A DNA stretch of 64,000 nucleotides from Macrostomum hystrix (Eukaryota > Platyhelminthes > Macrostomidae), in the NCBI GenBank assembly GCA_950097015.1, contig CATNEN010000039.1, positions 4,910,001 to 4,974,000 of the forward strand, given 5' to 3'. Below the pieces are notes generated by a model, which was not told the DNA's origin, ran no database searches, and worked only from the letters and a program-made list of their open reading frames with translations. The position numbers and the translations under genes were made by a program. Shown one piece after another: positions 1 through 13,240 of the stretch (position 1 is its first letter; every line of letters begins with the position of its first letter).

Positions 1-3000
1 AATAGCCTGCGTTCGTGTTTAATAGCCTGCGTTCGTGTTTAATAGCCTGCGTTCATGTTTAACAGCCTGCGTTCATGTTTAACAGCCTGCGTTCATGTTT
101 AACAGCCTGCGTTCATGTTTAACAGCCTGCGTTCATGTTTAACAGCCTGTGTTGATGTTTAACAACCTGCGTTGTTGTTTAACAGCCTGCGTTCATGTTT
201 AACAGCCTGCGTTCATGTTTAATAGCCTGCGTTGATGTTTAATAGCCTGCGTTGATGTTTAATAGCCTGCGTTCATGTTTAATAGCCTGCGTTCGTGTTT
301 AATAGCCTGCGTTGATGTTTAATAGCCTGCGTTCATGTTTAATAGCCTGCGTTCGTGTTTAATAGCCTGCGTTCGTGTTTAATAGCCTGTGTTCGTGTTT
401 AATAGCCTGCGTTGATGTTTAACAGCCTGTGTTCGTGTTTAATAGCCTGCGTTCGTGTTTAATAGCCTGTGTTCGTGTTTAATAGCCTGCGTTGATGTTT
501 AACAGCCTGCGTTCATGTTTAATAGCCTGCGTTCGTGTTTAATAGCCTGCGTTCGTGTTTAACAGCCTGCGTTCATGTTTAATAGCCTGCGTTCATGTTT
601 AACAGCCTGCGTTCATGTTTAACAGCCTGCGTTCATGTTTAACAGCCTGCGTTCATGTTTAACAGCCTGCGTTCATGTTTAACAGCCTGTGTTGATGTTT
701 AACAACCTGCGTTGTTGTTTAACAGCCTGCGTTCATGTTTAACAGCCTGCGTTCATGTTTAATAGCCTGCGTTCATGTTTAACAGCCTGCGTTCATGTTT
801 AACAGCCTGCGTTCATGTTTAATAGCCTGCGTTCATGTTTAACAGCCTGCGTTCATGTTTAATAGCCTGCGTTCATGTTTAACAGCCTGCGTTCATGTTT
901 AACAGCCTGCGTTCATGTTTAATAGCCTGCGTTCATGTTTAATAGCCTGCGTTCGTGTTTAATAGCCTGCGTTGATGTTTAATAGCCTGCGTTCGTGTTT
1001 AATAGCCTGCGTTCGTGTTTAATAGCCTGCGTTCATGTTTAATAGCCTGCGTTCATGTTTAACAGCCTGCGTTCATGTTTAACAGCCTGCGTTCATGTTT
1101 AATAGCCTGCGTTCATGTTTAACAGCCTGCGTTCATGTTTAACAGCCTGCGTTCATGTTTAACAGCCTGCGTTCATGTTTAATAGCCTGCGTTCATGTTT
1201 AATAGCCTGCGTTCGTGTTTAATAGCCTGCGTTGATGTTTAATAGCCTGCGTTCGTGTTTAACAGCCTGCGTTCGTGTTTAATAGCCTGTGTTCGTGTTT
1301 AATAGCCTGCGTTGATGTTTAATAGCCTCCGTTCGTGTTTAATAGCCTGCGTTGATGTTTAACAGCCTGCGTTCATGTTTAACAGCCTGCGTTCATGTTT
1401 AATAGCCTGCGTTCATGTTTAATAGCCTGCGTTCGTGTTTAATAGCCTGCGTTCGTGTTTAATAGCCTGCGTTCGTGTTTAATAGCCTGTGTTCGTGTTT
1501 AATAGCCTGCGTTGATGTTTAATAGCCTGCGTTGATGTTTAATAGCCTGCGTTCGTGTTTAACAGCCTGCGTTCATGTTTAACAGCCTGCGTTCATGTTT
1601 AACAGCCTGCGTTGATGTTTAACAGCCTGCGTTCGTGTTTAACAGCCTGCGTTCATGTTTAATAGCCTGTGTTCGTGTTTAATAGCCTGCGTTGATGTTT
1701 AATAGCCTGCGTTCGTGTTTAATAGCCTGCGTTCGTGTTTAATAGCCTGTGTTCGTGTTTAATAGCCTGCGTTGATGTTTAACAGCCTGCGTTCGTGTTT
1801 AACAGCCTGCGTTCGTGTTTAACAGCCTCCGTTCGTGTTTAATAGCCTGCGTTGATGTTTAACAGCCTGCGTTCATGTTTAACAGCCTGCGTTCATGTTT
1901 AATAGCCTGCGTTCATGTTTAATAGCCTGCGTTCGTGTTTAATAGCCTGCGTTCGTGTTTAATAGCCTGCGTTCGTGTTTAATAGCCTGTGTTCGTGTTT
2001 AATAGCCTGCGTTGATGTTTAATAGCCTGCGTTGATGTTTAATAGCCTGCGTTCGTGTTTAACAGCCTGCGTTCATGTTTAACAGCCTGCGTTCATGTTT
2101 AACAGCCTGCGTTGATGTTTAACAGCCTGCGTTCGTGTTTAACAGCCTGCGTTCATGTTTAATAGCCTGTGTTCGTGTTTAATAGCCTGCGTTGATGTTT
2201 AATAGCCTGCGTTCGTGTTTAATAGCCTGCGTTCGTGTTTAATAGCCTGTGTTCGTGTTTAATAGCCTGCGTTGATGTTTAACAGCCTGCGTTCATGTTT
2301 AATAGCCTGCGTTGATGTTTAATAGCCTGCGTTGATGTTTAATAGCCTGCGTTCATGTTTAATAGCCTGTGTTCGTGTTTAATAGCCTGCGTTCGTGTTT
2401 AATAGCCTGCGTTCATGTTTAATAGCCTGCGTTCGTGTTTAATAGCCTGCGTTCGTGTTTAATAGCCTGTGTTCGTGTTTAATAGCCTGCGTTGATGTTT
2501 AACAGCCTGTGTTCGTGTTTAATAGCCTGTGTTCGTGTTTAATAGCCTGCGTTGATGTTTAACAGCCTGCGTTCATGTTTAACAGCCTGCGTTCATGTTT
2601 AACAGCCTGCGTTCATGTTTAACAGCCTGTGTTGATGTTTAACAACCTGCGTTGTTGTTTAACAGCCTGCGTTCATGTTTAACAGCCTGCGTTCATGTTT
2701 AATAGCCTGCGTTGATGTTTAATAGCCTGCGTTGATGTTTAATAGCCTGCGTTCATGTTTAATAGCCTGCGTTCGTGTTTAATAGCCTGCGTTGATGTTT
2801 AATAGCCTGCGTTCATGTTTAATAGCCTGCGTTCGTGTTTAATAGCCTGCGTTCGTGTTTAATAGCCTGTGTTCGTGTTTAATAGCCTGCGTTGATGTTT
2901 AACAGCCTGTGTTCGTGTTTAATAGCCTGCGTTCGTGTTTAATAGCCTGTGTTCGTGTTTAATAGCCTGCGTTGATGTTTAACAGCCTGCGTTCATGTTT

Positions 3001-6000
3001 AATAGCCTGCGTTCGTGTTTAATAGCCTGCGTTCGTGTTTAACAGCCTGCGTTCATGTTTAATAGCCTGCGTTCATGTTTAACAGCCTGCGTTCATGTTT
3101 AACAGCCTGCGTTCATGTTTAACAGCCTGCGTTCATGTTTAACAGCCTGCGTTCATGTTTAACAGCCTGTGTTGATGTTTAACAACCTGCGTTGTTGTTT
3201 AACAGCCTGCGTTCATGTTTAACAGCCTGCGTTCATGTTTAATAGCCTGCGTTCATGTTTAACAGCCTGCGTTCATGTTTAACAGCCTGCGTTCATGTTT
3301 AATAGCCTGCGTTCATGTTTAACAGCCTGCGTTCATGTTTAATAGCCTGCGTTCATGTTTAACAGCCTGCGTTCATGTTTAACAGCCTGCGTTCATGTTT
3401 AATAGCCTGCGTTCATGTTTAATAGCCTGCGTTCGTGTTTAATAGCCTGCGTTGATGTTTAATAGCCTGCGTTCGTGTTTAATAGCCTGCGTTCGTGTTT
3501 AATAGCCTGCGTTCATGTTTAATAGCCTGCGTTCATGTTTAACAGCCTGCGTTCATGTTTAACAGCCTGCGTTCATGTTTAATAGCCTGCGTTCATGTTT
3601 AACAGCCTGCGTTCATGTTTAACAGCCTGCGTTCATGTTTAACAGCCTGCGTTCATGTTTAATAGCCTGCGTTCATGTTTAATAGCCTGCGTTCGTGTTT
3701 AATAGCCTGCGTTGATGTTTAATAGCCTGCGTTCGTGTTTAACAGCCTGCGTTCGTGTTTAATAGCCTGTGTTCGTGTTTAATAGCCTGCGTTGATGTTT
3801 AATAGCCTCCGTTCGTGTTTAATAGCCTGCGTTGATGTTTAACAGCCTGCGTTCATGTTTAACAGCCTGCGTTCATGTTTAATAGCCTGCGTTCATGTTT
3901 AATAGCCTGCGTTCGTGTTTAATAGCCTGCGTTCGTGTTTAATAGCCTGCGTTCGTGTTTAATAGCCTGTGTTCGTGTTTAATAGCCTGCGTTGATGTTT
4001 AATAGCCTGCGTTGATGTTTAATAGCCTGCGTTCGTGTTTAACAGCCTGCGTTCATGTTTAACAGCCTGCGTTCATGTTTAACAGCCTGCGTTGATGTTT
4101 AACAGCCTGCGTTCGTGTTTAACAGCCTGCGTTCATGTTTAATAGCCTGTGTTCGTGTTTAATAGCCTGCGTTGATGTTTAATAGCCTGCGTTCGTGTTT
4201 AATAGCCTGCGTTCGTGTTTAATAGCCTGTGTTCGTGTTTAATAGCCTGCGTTGATGTTTAACAGCCTGCGTTCGTGTTTAACAGCCTGCGTTCGTGTTT
4301 AACAGCCTCCGTTCGTGTTTAATAGCCTGCGTTGATGTTTAACAGCCTGCGTTCATGTTTAACAGCCTGCGTTCATGTTTAATAGCCTGCGTTCATGTTT
4401 AATAGCCTGCGTTCGTGTTTAATAGCCTGCGTTCGTGTTTAATAGCCTGCGTTCGTGTTTAATAGCCTGTGTTCGTGTTTAATAGCCTGCGTTGATGTTT
4501 AATAGCCTGCGTTGATGTTTAATAGCCTGCGTTCGTGTTTAACAGCCTGCGTTCATGTTTAACAGCCTGCGTTCATGTTTAACAGCCTGCGTTGATGTTT
4601 AACAGCCTGCGTTCGTGTTTAACAGCCTGCGTTCATGTTTAATAGCCTGTGTTCGTGTTTAATAGCCTGCGTTGATGTTTAACAGCCTGCGTTCATGTTT
4701 AATAGCCTGCGTTCATGTTTAATAGCCTGCGTTGATGTTTAATAGCCTGCGTTGATGTTTAATAGCCTGCGTTCATGTTTAATAGCCTGTGTTCGTGTTT
4801 AATAGCCTGCGTTGATGTTTAATAGCCTGCGTTCATGTTTAATAGCCTGCGTTCGTGTTTAATAGCCTGCGTTCGTGTTTAACAGCCTGCGTTGATGTTT
4901 AACAGCCTGCGTTGATGTTTAACAGCCTGCGTTGATGTTTAATAGCCTGCGTTCGTGTTTAATAGCCTGTGTTCGTGTTTAATAGCCTGCGTTGATGTTT
5001 AACAGCCTGCGTTCATGTTTAACAGCCTGCGTTCATGTTTAACAGCCTGCGTTCATGTTTAATAGCCTGCGTTCATGTTTAATAGCCTGCGTTGATGTTT
5101 AATAGCCTGCGTTCATGTTTAACAGCCTGCGTTCATGTTTAATAGCCTGCGTTGATGTTTAATAGCCTGCGTTGATGTTTAATAGCCTGCGTTGATGTTT
5201 AATAGCCTGCGTTCGTGTTTAACAGCCTGCGTTCATGTTTAATAGCCTGCGTTGATGTTTAATAGCCTGCGTTCATGTTTAATAGCCTGCGTTGATTTTT
5301 AATAGCCTGCGTTCGTGTTTAACAGCCTGCGTTCATGTTTAACAGCTTGCATTCATGTTTAATAGCCTGCGTTCATGTTTAATAGCCTGCGTTGATGTTT
5401 AATAGCCTGCGTTCGTGTTTAATAGCCTGCGTTCGTGTTTAATAGCCTGTGTTCGTGTTTAATAGCCTGCGTTGATGTTTAATAGCCTGCGTTGATGTTT
5501 AATAGCCTGCGTTCGTGTTTAACAGCCTGCGTTCATGTTTAACAGCCTGCGTTCATGTTTAACAGCCTGCGTTGATGTTTAACAGCCTGCGTTCGTGTTT
5601 AACAGCCTGCGTTCATGTTTAATAGCCTGTGTTCGTGTTTAATAGCCTGCGTTGATGTTTAATAGCCTGCGTTCGTGTTTAATAGCCTGCGTTCGTGTTT
5701 AATAGCCTGTGTTCGTGTTTAATAGCCTGCGTTCGTGTTTAATAGCCTGCGTTCGTGTTTAATAGCCTGTGTTCGTGTTTAATAGCCTGCGTTGATGTTT
5801 AACAGCCTGCGTTCATGTTTAATAGCCTGCGTTCATGTTTAATAGCCTGCGTTGATGTTTAATAGCCTGCGTTGATGTTTAATAGCCTGCGTTCATGTTT
5901 AATAGCCTGTGTTCGTGTTTAATAGCCTGCGTTGATGTTTAATAGCCTGCGTTCATGTTTAATAGCCTGCGTTCGTGTTTAATAGCCTGCGTTCGTGTTT

Positions 6001-6968
6001 AACAGCCTGCGTTGATGTTTAACAGCCTGCGTTGATGTTTAACAGCCTGCGTTGATGTTTAATAGCCTGCGTTCGTGTTTAATAGCCTGTGTTCGTGTTT
6101 AATAGCCTGCGTTGATGTTTAACAGCCTGCGTTCATGTTTAACAGCCTGCGTTCATGTTTAACAGCCTGCGTTCATGTTTAATAGCCTGCGTTCATGTTT
6201 AATAGCCTGCGTTGATGTTTAATAGCCTGCGTTCATGTTTAACAGCCTGCGTTCATGTTTAATAGCCTGCGTTGATGTTTAATAGCCTGCGTTGATGTTT
6301 AATAGCCTGCGTTGATGTTTAATAGCCTGCGTTCGTGTTTAACAGCCTGCGTTCATGTTTAATAGCCTGCGTTGATGTTTAATAGCCTGCGTTCATGTTT
6401 AATAGCCTGCGTTGATTTTTAATAGCCTGCGTTCGTGTTTAACAGCCTGCGTTCATGTTTAACAGCTTGCATTCATGTTTAATAGCCTGCGTTCATGTTT
6501 AATAGCCTGCGTTGATGTTTAATAGCCTGCGTTGATGTTTAATAGCCTGCGTTCATGTTTAATAGCCTGTGTTCGTGTTTAATAGCCTGCGTTGATGTTT
6601 AGTAGCCTGCGTTGATGTTTAATAGCCTGCGTTCATGTTTAACAGCCTGCGTTCATGTTTAATAGCCTGCGTTGATGTTTAATAGCCTGCGTTCGTGTTT
6701 AACAGCCTGCGTTCGTGTTTAATAGCCTGTGTTCGTGTTTAATAGCCTGCGTTGATGTTTAATAGCCTGCGTTCGTGTTTAAAAGCCTGCGTTGATGTTT
6801 AACAGCCTGCGTTCATGTTTAACAGCCTGTGTTCATGTTTAACAGCCTGCGTTCATGTTTAACAGCCTGCGTTCATGTTTAACAGCCTGCGTTCATGTTG
6901 AATAGCCTGCGTTCATGTTTAATAGCCTGCGTTCATGTTTAATAGCCTGCGTTCATGTTTAATAGCCT
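1..6968. repeat. 20 bp satellite array, ~348 copies
   Basis: The first 7 kb is a head-to-tail array of a 20 bp unit (aatagcctgcgttcatgttt and close variants, mainly aat/aac at the start and gttcat/gttcgt/gttgat in the middle). Unit length is almost invariant. The array runs off the left window edge, so its full size is unknown. Rare variants recur at fixed spacing, showing higher-order duplications of about 500, 1120 and 2480 bp. No gene is visible inside it. Confidence 0.98.
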
Positions 6969-6983
6969 GGGTTCATATATTAT

Positions 6984-7345
6984 ACAGTTCATATCTAACA
7001 ATTCATGTCTAACAATTCATGTCTAACAGTTCATGTCTAACAGTTCATGTCTAACAGTTCATGTCTAACAGTTCATGTCTAACAGTTCATGTCTAACAGT
7101 TCATGTCTAACAGTTCATGTCTAACAGTTCATGTCTAACAGTTCATGTCTAACAGTTCATGTCTAACAGTTCATGTCTAACAGTTCATGTCTAACAGTTC
7201 ATGTCTAACAGTTCATGTCTAACAGTTCATGTCTAACAGTTCATGTCTAACAGTTCATGTCTAACAGTTCATGTCTAACAGTTCATGTCTAACAGTTCAT
7301 GTCTAACAGTTCATGTCTAACAGTTCATGTCTAACAGTTCATGAC
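6984..7345. repeat. 14 bp tandem array (aacagttcatgtct), ~26 copies
   Basis: A nearly perfect array of the 14 bp unit aacagttcatgtct follows directly on the 20 bp satellite. Both units contain a gttcatgt core, so the 14 bp array may have arisen at the edge of the larger one. Its gtctaacagt motif reappears in the arrays at 9060-9170 and, on the other strand, at 9459-10154. Confidence 0.95.
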
Positions 7346-8149
7346 TGGCAGGTTTTGTCTAGCAACCTGAAGCGGCAGAACAGTTACTATTATGGTTTAT
7401 GTTTATTAGTTTGATAAGAATCGACTGCGCTCGTAAATATCAACGTGTGTGGCCTCAGGTGAATATAAGGTCAGTAAAATGAGGATTTTATTTTCAAACG
7501 CCAGCCATCCCATAAAACTTGGGCTTGAGCTTAGAATTCTATGGCAGGATCTGAAAGTGGGACCAGGTTTGCGAGTAGATTGCAAGGCTTTTGTGCACAT
7601 TAAAAATCAAAAGAAAAACTTTGCAAATGAAATGAAAATATTTTTCTTCGGGGCCTTCCAAGCAATAAAACAGTTTGTATCGAAGCCGCTAGCCTGAAAT
7701 GTTTCATTCTAAAACTCCTGCGGAGTGTTTGAAAACTGGAGCAGTGCCTGGTGCTTTGCAATTTTTCTTAATTTTATAACTAAAAAGGCAGCAAAGCAGT
7801 AGAAAGCAATGCGAATCATTGCCGAAATTCTCTGGCTTTGGCTTGGAAGTGGGACAACTAGAGTTCTGGTTGTGCCCGGCATTATTTTTCAATTAGATCA
7901 GCTTTCATTTCGGGACACTCGCGGGCCTTATATAACTCTGGACCCTGTCGACCGCCGTCACCTTCAAAAGACCAAAGCAGATTCACCTTTGTGAGCGTCT
8001 AGACCAGTGTAGAAATTTTTAGAAAAAACTTAGCGGTAACACAATAAAGGCGGCTTTCTCAGCTTTCACAGTCCAGACGCTGAAATTTATGACCTGCTAA
8101 TTAAGGCTTTATGAACTACCGACACCTGAATGGAGGACAGCCCGTTTGG
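7346..8149. other. Gene-free stretch, no recognisable feature
   Basis: Unique-looking, moderately AT-rich sequence. Short open frames occur on both strands (for example 7449-7697), but opposing frames overlap, none shows a recognisable domain, and no splice or promoter context supports them. Confidence 0.5.
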
Positions 8150-8655
8150 GGGATATTGGGAGAGATTGGGAGATATTGGGAGAGATTGGGAGAGATTGGG
8201 AGAGATTGGGAGAGATTGGGAGAGATTGGGAGAGATTGGGAGAGATTGGGAGAGATTGGGAGAGATTGGGAGAGATTGGGAGAGATTGGGAGAGATTGGG
8301 AGAGATTGGGAGATATTGGGAGAGATATTGGGTGAGATTGAAAGATATTAGGAGATATTGGGAGTAATTAGGAGAGATTGAGAGAGATTGGGAGATATTG
8401 GGAGAGATTAGGTGAGATTGGGAGATATTGGGAGAGATTGGGTGAGATTGGGAGAGATTGGGAGAGATTGGTAGAGATATTGGGTGAGATTGGGAGAGAT
8501 TGGGAGAGATTGGTAGAGATATTGGGTGAGATTGGGAGAGATTGGGAGAGATATTGGGTGAGATTGAAAGATATTAGGAGAGATTGGGAGTAATTAGGAG
8601 AGATTGAGAGAGATTGGGAGAGAATAGGAGAGATTGGGAGAGATTAGGAAATAGA
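8150..8655. repeat. 10 bp tandem array (gagattggga type)
   Basis: Tandem decamers of the gggagagatt/gggagatatt type. Copies are near-perfect up to about 8310 and then diverge, with gtgagattgg and attaggagag variants. The array is open in all three plus-strand frames, giving artefactual Gly/Glu/Ile/Arg/Trp-repeat ORFs that are not annotated as genes. Confidence 0.95.
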
Positions 8656-9059
8656 TTAGAATTTGAGGAGCAGAAACGCGAAGGAAATATTAAAAGCTAT
8701 CTTAGAACTGTAACAGGAAGAGTTTAATGCTTAATTGCTTAATTCTTCCGCAAAAACCTGAAAATTTTCGTACCGAAAATGAACCAAGGTTTAAAAAATT
8801 TCTGTCTTACATTTTTCTGTCTAGGAATGTTCTGCTTGTTGCGGGGGGGGGTAGGAGGTGCATAATTGTCGGGGGAAGCGTGTCCCACAGAACGAATTTT
8901 TAGTGCGTGAATCACTGCCAGACACACATGGGGTGGGGTTGGCGGGGTTTTAGGGGCCAGACGGCCTCCGATGAACTGGCAATGCGGCATTTTTAAAAGA
9001 AGAACTCCGCTTTTTTCTACTGCTTAGTTTGTTTGCTTAAGCTCTTTGACTGACAGTCA
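8656..9059. other. Gene-free stretch, no recognisable feature
   Basis: Apart from short homopolymers (a G run near 8843), nothing was seen that supports a gene or an element. Confidence 0.4.
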
Positions 9060-9170
9060 GTTGAGTACTCACTGTCTAACGGTCCATTCGTGTTCTCACT
9101 GTCTAACACTCAATTCGTGTTCTCACTGTCTAACAGTCAGTTGAGTTCTAATTGTCTAACAGTGTCTAAC
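9060..9170. repeat. ~27 bp degenerate repeat, about 4 copies
   Basis: About four imperfect copies of a unit containing tcactgtctaac. The gtctaac core matches the neighbouring arrays at 6984-7345 and 9459-10154. Confidence 0.7.
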
Positions 9171-9458
9171 AGTCATCGCAGAATTTTCTTGAAGCACCTC
9201 AGACGCTGCACATTTTACTGTCTATGGGCCCAGTCTGTCGGGTTGTCGTTTCTCTGCTTAGGTGCAAATATAGAAGCTAAAGTGAGCATTCCTAGCTCGA
9301 GTGTTTTAGAATGTGCTCATTGGCAGTGCCTCTCATCTGTGAGCAGTCCTGTTAAGCAAACTGCTTTGCTGCTGTACTGCAATTTCACATAGAGAGTAAA
9401 TAGAACAAAACACGTCTACTGGAATTTCCTAACTTACCTTTGCCTTTGTTCTACACTT

Positions 9459-10154
9459 TAAGGACAGTAAAACTGTTAGACAGAGGTATGCAACTGTTCT
9501 AAGGACAGTAAAACTGTTAGACAGAGGTATGCAACTGTTCTAAGGACAGTAAAACTGTTAGACAGAGGTATGCAACTGTTCTATGGACAATAAAACTGTT
9601 AGACAGAGGTATGCAACTGTTCTATGGACAGTAAAACTGTTAGACAGAGGTATGCAACTGTTCTAAGGACAGTAAAACTGTTAGACAGAGGTATGCAACT
9701 GTTCTAAGGACAGTAAAACTGTTAGACAGAGGTATGCAACTGTTCTATGGACAGTAAAACTGTTAGACAGAGGTATGCAACTGTTCTAAGGACAGTAAAA
9801 CTGTTAGACAGAGGTGTGCAGCTGTTCTAAGGACAGTAAAACTGTTAGACAGAGGCATGCAACTGTTCTATGGACAGTAAAACTGTTAGACAGAGGTATG
9901 CAACTGTTCTATGGACAGTAAAACTGTTAGACAGAGGTATGCAACTGTTCTAAGGACAGTAAAACTGTTAGACAGAGGTGTGCAGCTGTTCTAAGGACAG
10001 TAAAACTGTTAGACAGAGGCATGCAACTGTTCTATGGACAGTAAAACTGTTAGACAGAGGTATGCAACTGTTCTAAGGACAGTAAAACTGTTAGACAGAG
10101 GTGTGCAACTGTTCTAAGGACAGTAAAACTGTTAGACAGAGGTGTGCAGCTGTT
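9459..10154. repeat. 41 bp tandem array, ~17 copies
   Basis: Regular 41 bp units, each holding ggacagtaaaactgttagac followed by agaggtatgcaactgttct. The block acagtaaaactgt is a near-palindrome, so each unit carries a short inverted repeat. Copies differ at a few sites (aagg/atgg; gtatgcaac/gtgtgcagc). Confidence 0.95.
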
Positions 10155-10787
10155 AGAATCATCCTCAAACCAAAGTTGTGCAAATGTTGCAACGATATAT
10201 TTAGAAAATTATACAGAGGTGCCAAACTGACAGTTAGACTGTTAAGAAAATATTTCTAAGAAAAGTGCACGGTGTCTGCAATTGCCGCAGTAAACAGAAC
10301 AGGTGAGAAGGCCTATTTAGTTTATTTGGCACTTGACATTGCAAAGGTTTTGTCTTGTGCACTGCAACATTTTTCTGAGCTCTCTCATTTTCTGCTAGAG
10401 TAGACTATAGTTGAGCACAGCTGCCCATCCGATATTGGAATCAACTTCAGCCTTTCGCATGGCGTAAATTTAGTCGTTTTAATAGTTGCTTAATATTACT
10501 GGGTGTCCTTATCTGGCGAGCTCAACTGTTTGTGTGCTCAACTCGAAAAAATACTTGCACAAATTCATTAACAGCGGCACCTGGAGATCCAGGTAAAAAG
10601 CAGTTTAAAAAACATTTCAACTCTGTTTTCTTTCGTTGCCCTTTAGCGCTGAGGTTTTCTGTGATAAGCTGCAATACTGAAATCGCTTGTTGACAGCAGA
10701 CAGTTGGCTTGCTTTTGCCTGCTAAGTTAGCTAAATTTTAGTTTAATTTGGCGGCAAAATAGCCATGTACATATGCAGAGCTTTGTC
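10155..10787. other. Gene-free stretch
   Basis: AT-rich spacer between two arrays. No coding frame, RNA gene or transposon end was recognised. Confidence 0.4.
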
Positions 10788-11700
10788 TTCATGGGTGCTC
10801 AGTCACCTTCATGGGTGCTCAGTCACCATCATGGGTGCTCAGTCACCTTCATGGGTGCTCAGTCACCTTCCCTGGGTGCTCAGTCACCTTCCCTGGGTGC
10901 TCAGTCACATTCGTGGGTGCTCAGTCACCTTCGTGGGTGCTCAGTCACCTTCCCTGGGTGCTCAGTCACCTTCATGGGTGCTCAGTCACCATCATGGGTG
11001 CTCAGTCACCTTCATGGGTGCTCAGTCACATTCGTGGGTGCTCAGTCACCTTCGTGGGTGCTCAGTCACCTTCCCTGGGTGCTCAGTCACCTTCATGGGT
11101 GCTCAGTCACCATCATGGGTGCTCAGTCACCTTCCCTGGGTGCTCAGTCACATTCGTGGGTGCTCAGTCACCTTCATGGGTGCTCAGTCACCTTCCCTGG
11201 GTGCTCAGTCACCTTCATGGGTGCTCAGTCACCATCATGGGTGCTCAGTCACCTTCCCTGGGTGCTCAGTCACCTTCATGGGTGCTCAGTCACCTTCATG
11301 GGTGCTCAGTCACCTTCATGGGTGCTCAGTCACCTTCATGGGTGCTCAGTCACCTTCATGGGTGCTCAGTCACCTTCATGGGTGCTCAGTCACCTTCATG
11401 GGTGCTCAGTCACCTTCATGGGTGCTCAGTCACCTTCATGGGTGCTCAGTCACCTTCATGGGTGCTCAGTCACCTTCATGGGTGCTCAGTCACCTTCATG
11501 GGTGCTCAGTCACCTTCATGGGTGCTCAGTCACCTTCATGGGTGCTCAGTCACCTTCATGGGTGCTCAGTCACCTTCATGGGTGCTCAGTCACCTTCATG
11601 GGTGCTCAGTCACCTTGATGGGTGCTCAGTCACCTTCATGGGTGCTCAGTCACCTTCGTGGGTGCTCAGTCACCTTCATGGGTGCTCAGTCACCTTCATT
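10788..11700. repeat. 20/21 bp tandem array (catgggtgctcagtcacctt), ~45 copies
   Basis: The unit is catgggtgctcagtcacctt, with a 21 bp variant in which cat is replaced by ccct. The left part (to about 11275) is a mosaic of variants. The right part (about 11275-11610) is almost perfectly homogeneous, suggesting recent expansion at that end. All three plus-strand frames stay open only because of the repeat; the Ser/His/Gly/Cys-rich ORFs are artefacts. Confidence 0.95.
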
Positions 11701-12309
11701 GTTGCTGAAACATTTACAGAGATGAACTGTAGCCCTCGGTTAATTTCATCGCATGTGAATCATCGGTTCTAAATAAAAGATATCTAAAATGCAAACAGTG
11801 TAGTGCCTGGCATTGCAGAGAAGCCCTTCTATTACCCAGTAGGGTTCGCACAAGTTTGCTAGTAGATCAAATCACAGCGCTGAATCAAACTGAGCGGGGC
11901 CTGCGGTGCAGGAGGGGTCCATTGGGTGCAGGCGGTTCAATTGCGCTGTGTTTACAAGTTCAGTCAAATTTTGCAGCCGCTCACACTGTGCGTGATCTTT
12001 CACTCTGCCCCCCTCCTTCGCTCTGTGAATTTTTTTTCTACTGATGTTGCAAAGAACCGCCCACTATGTGCTGTGGCGCAGCCGAATTTCAGTTGCACCC
12101 GGAGACCGTTGCTAGGGGCACTGGCGTAACGTAAGTCAGCTGAGTCCGCAGCCTGCTGATAAGCCTCGGTTGCAGCTGCCTGCTGGTCACGTGAATTCCT
12201 GCTTTAACGAGCTGACATTCACGCTGAAAAGTCAAAGCACTGCGAAAACTGTGTGCCTCACTCCATGCTGCACTCCAGCTCACTATCATTCACCCTGCAT
12301 CACTGCACA
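11701..12309. other. Gene-free spacer
   Basis: An AATAAA lies at 11772-11777, but no upstream coding exon is recognisable. No other feature was seen. Confidence 0.4.
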
Positions 12310-13240
12310 ACTTCTCTCACACTCCCTGCTGTCCCTCTATCACACTCCCTACTGTCCCTCTATCACACTCCCTGCTGTCCCTCTATCCCACTCCATACTC
12401 TCCCTCTATCACACTCCCTACTGTCCCTCTATCACACTCCCTACTGTCCCTCTATCACACTCCCTACTGTCCCTCTATCACACTCCCTACTGTCCCTCTA
12501 TCACACTCCCTACTGTCCCTCTATCACACTCCCTACTGTCCCTCTATCACACTCCCTACTGTCCCTCTATCACACTCCCTACTGTCCCTCTATCACACTC
12601 CCTGCTGTCCCTCTATCACACTCCCTACTCTCCCTCTATCACACTCCCTGCTGTCCCTCTATCACACTCCCTACTCTCCCTCTATCACACTCCCTGCTGT
12701 CCCTCTATCACACTCCCTGCTGTCCCTCTATCACACTCCATACTCTCCCTCTATCACACTCCCTACTCTCCCTCTATCACACTCCCTACTCTCCCTCTAT
12801 CACACTCCCTACTCTCCCTCTATCACACTCCCTACTCTCCCTCTATCACACTCCCTGCTGTCCCTCTATCACACTCCCTACTCTCCCTCTATCACACTCC
12901 CTACTCTCCCTCTATCACACTCCCTGCTGTCCCTCTATCACACTCCCTACTCTCCCTCTATCACACTCCCTGCTGTCCCTCTATCACACTCCATACTCTC
13001 CCTCTATCACACTCCATACTCTCCCTCTATCACACTCCCTACTGTCCCTCTATCACACTCCCTACTGTCCCTCTATCACACTCCCTGCTGTCCCTCTATC
13101 ACACTCTTTGCTCTCCCTCTATCACACTCCCTGCTCTCCCTCAATCACAGTCCCTGCTCTCCCTCAATCACAGTCCCTGCTCTCCCTCAATCACAGTCCC
13201 TGCTCTCCCTCAATCACAGTCTTTATTCTCCCCCACGCTC
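12310..13240. repeat. 23 bp tandem array (ccctctatcacactccctac), ~40 copies
   Basis: A pyrimidine-rich 23 bp unit (tgtccctctatcacactccc plus tac or tgc), strongly strand-asymmetric. The last copies (about 13135-13235) change ctatcacac to caatcacag, a decayed edge. Long plus-strand ORFs across it are repeat artefacts. Confidence 0.95.

Noticed and set aside
1-6968. CRISPR array
   Set aside because: Units are contiguous 20 bp repeats without unique spacers, in a eukaryotic context without cas genes.
1-6968. Telomeric or known centromeric repeat
   Set aside because: The unit is not TTAGGG-like and no known satellite was recognised; chromosomal location cannot be told from sequence.
7449-7697. 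Possible 82-residue protein
   Set aside because: Overlapped by an antisense ORF of similar size; no motif, promoter or splice context.
10765-11772. Plus-strand ORFs of 281-335 residues in three overlapping frames
   Set aside because: They exist only because the 20/21 bp unit lacks stops in all plus-strand frames. Three frames cannot all be genes and none has non-repeat coding sequence.
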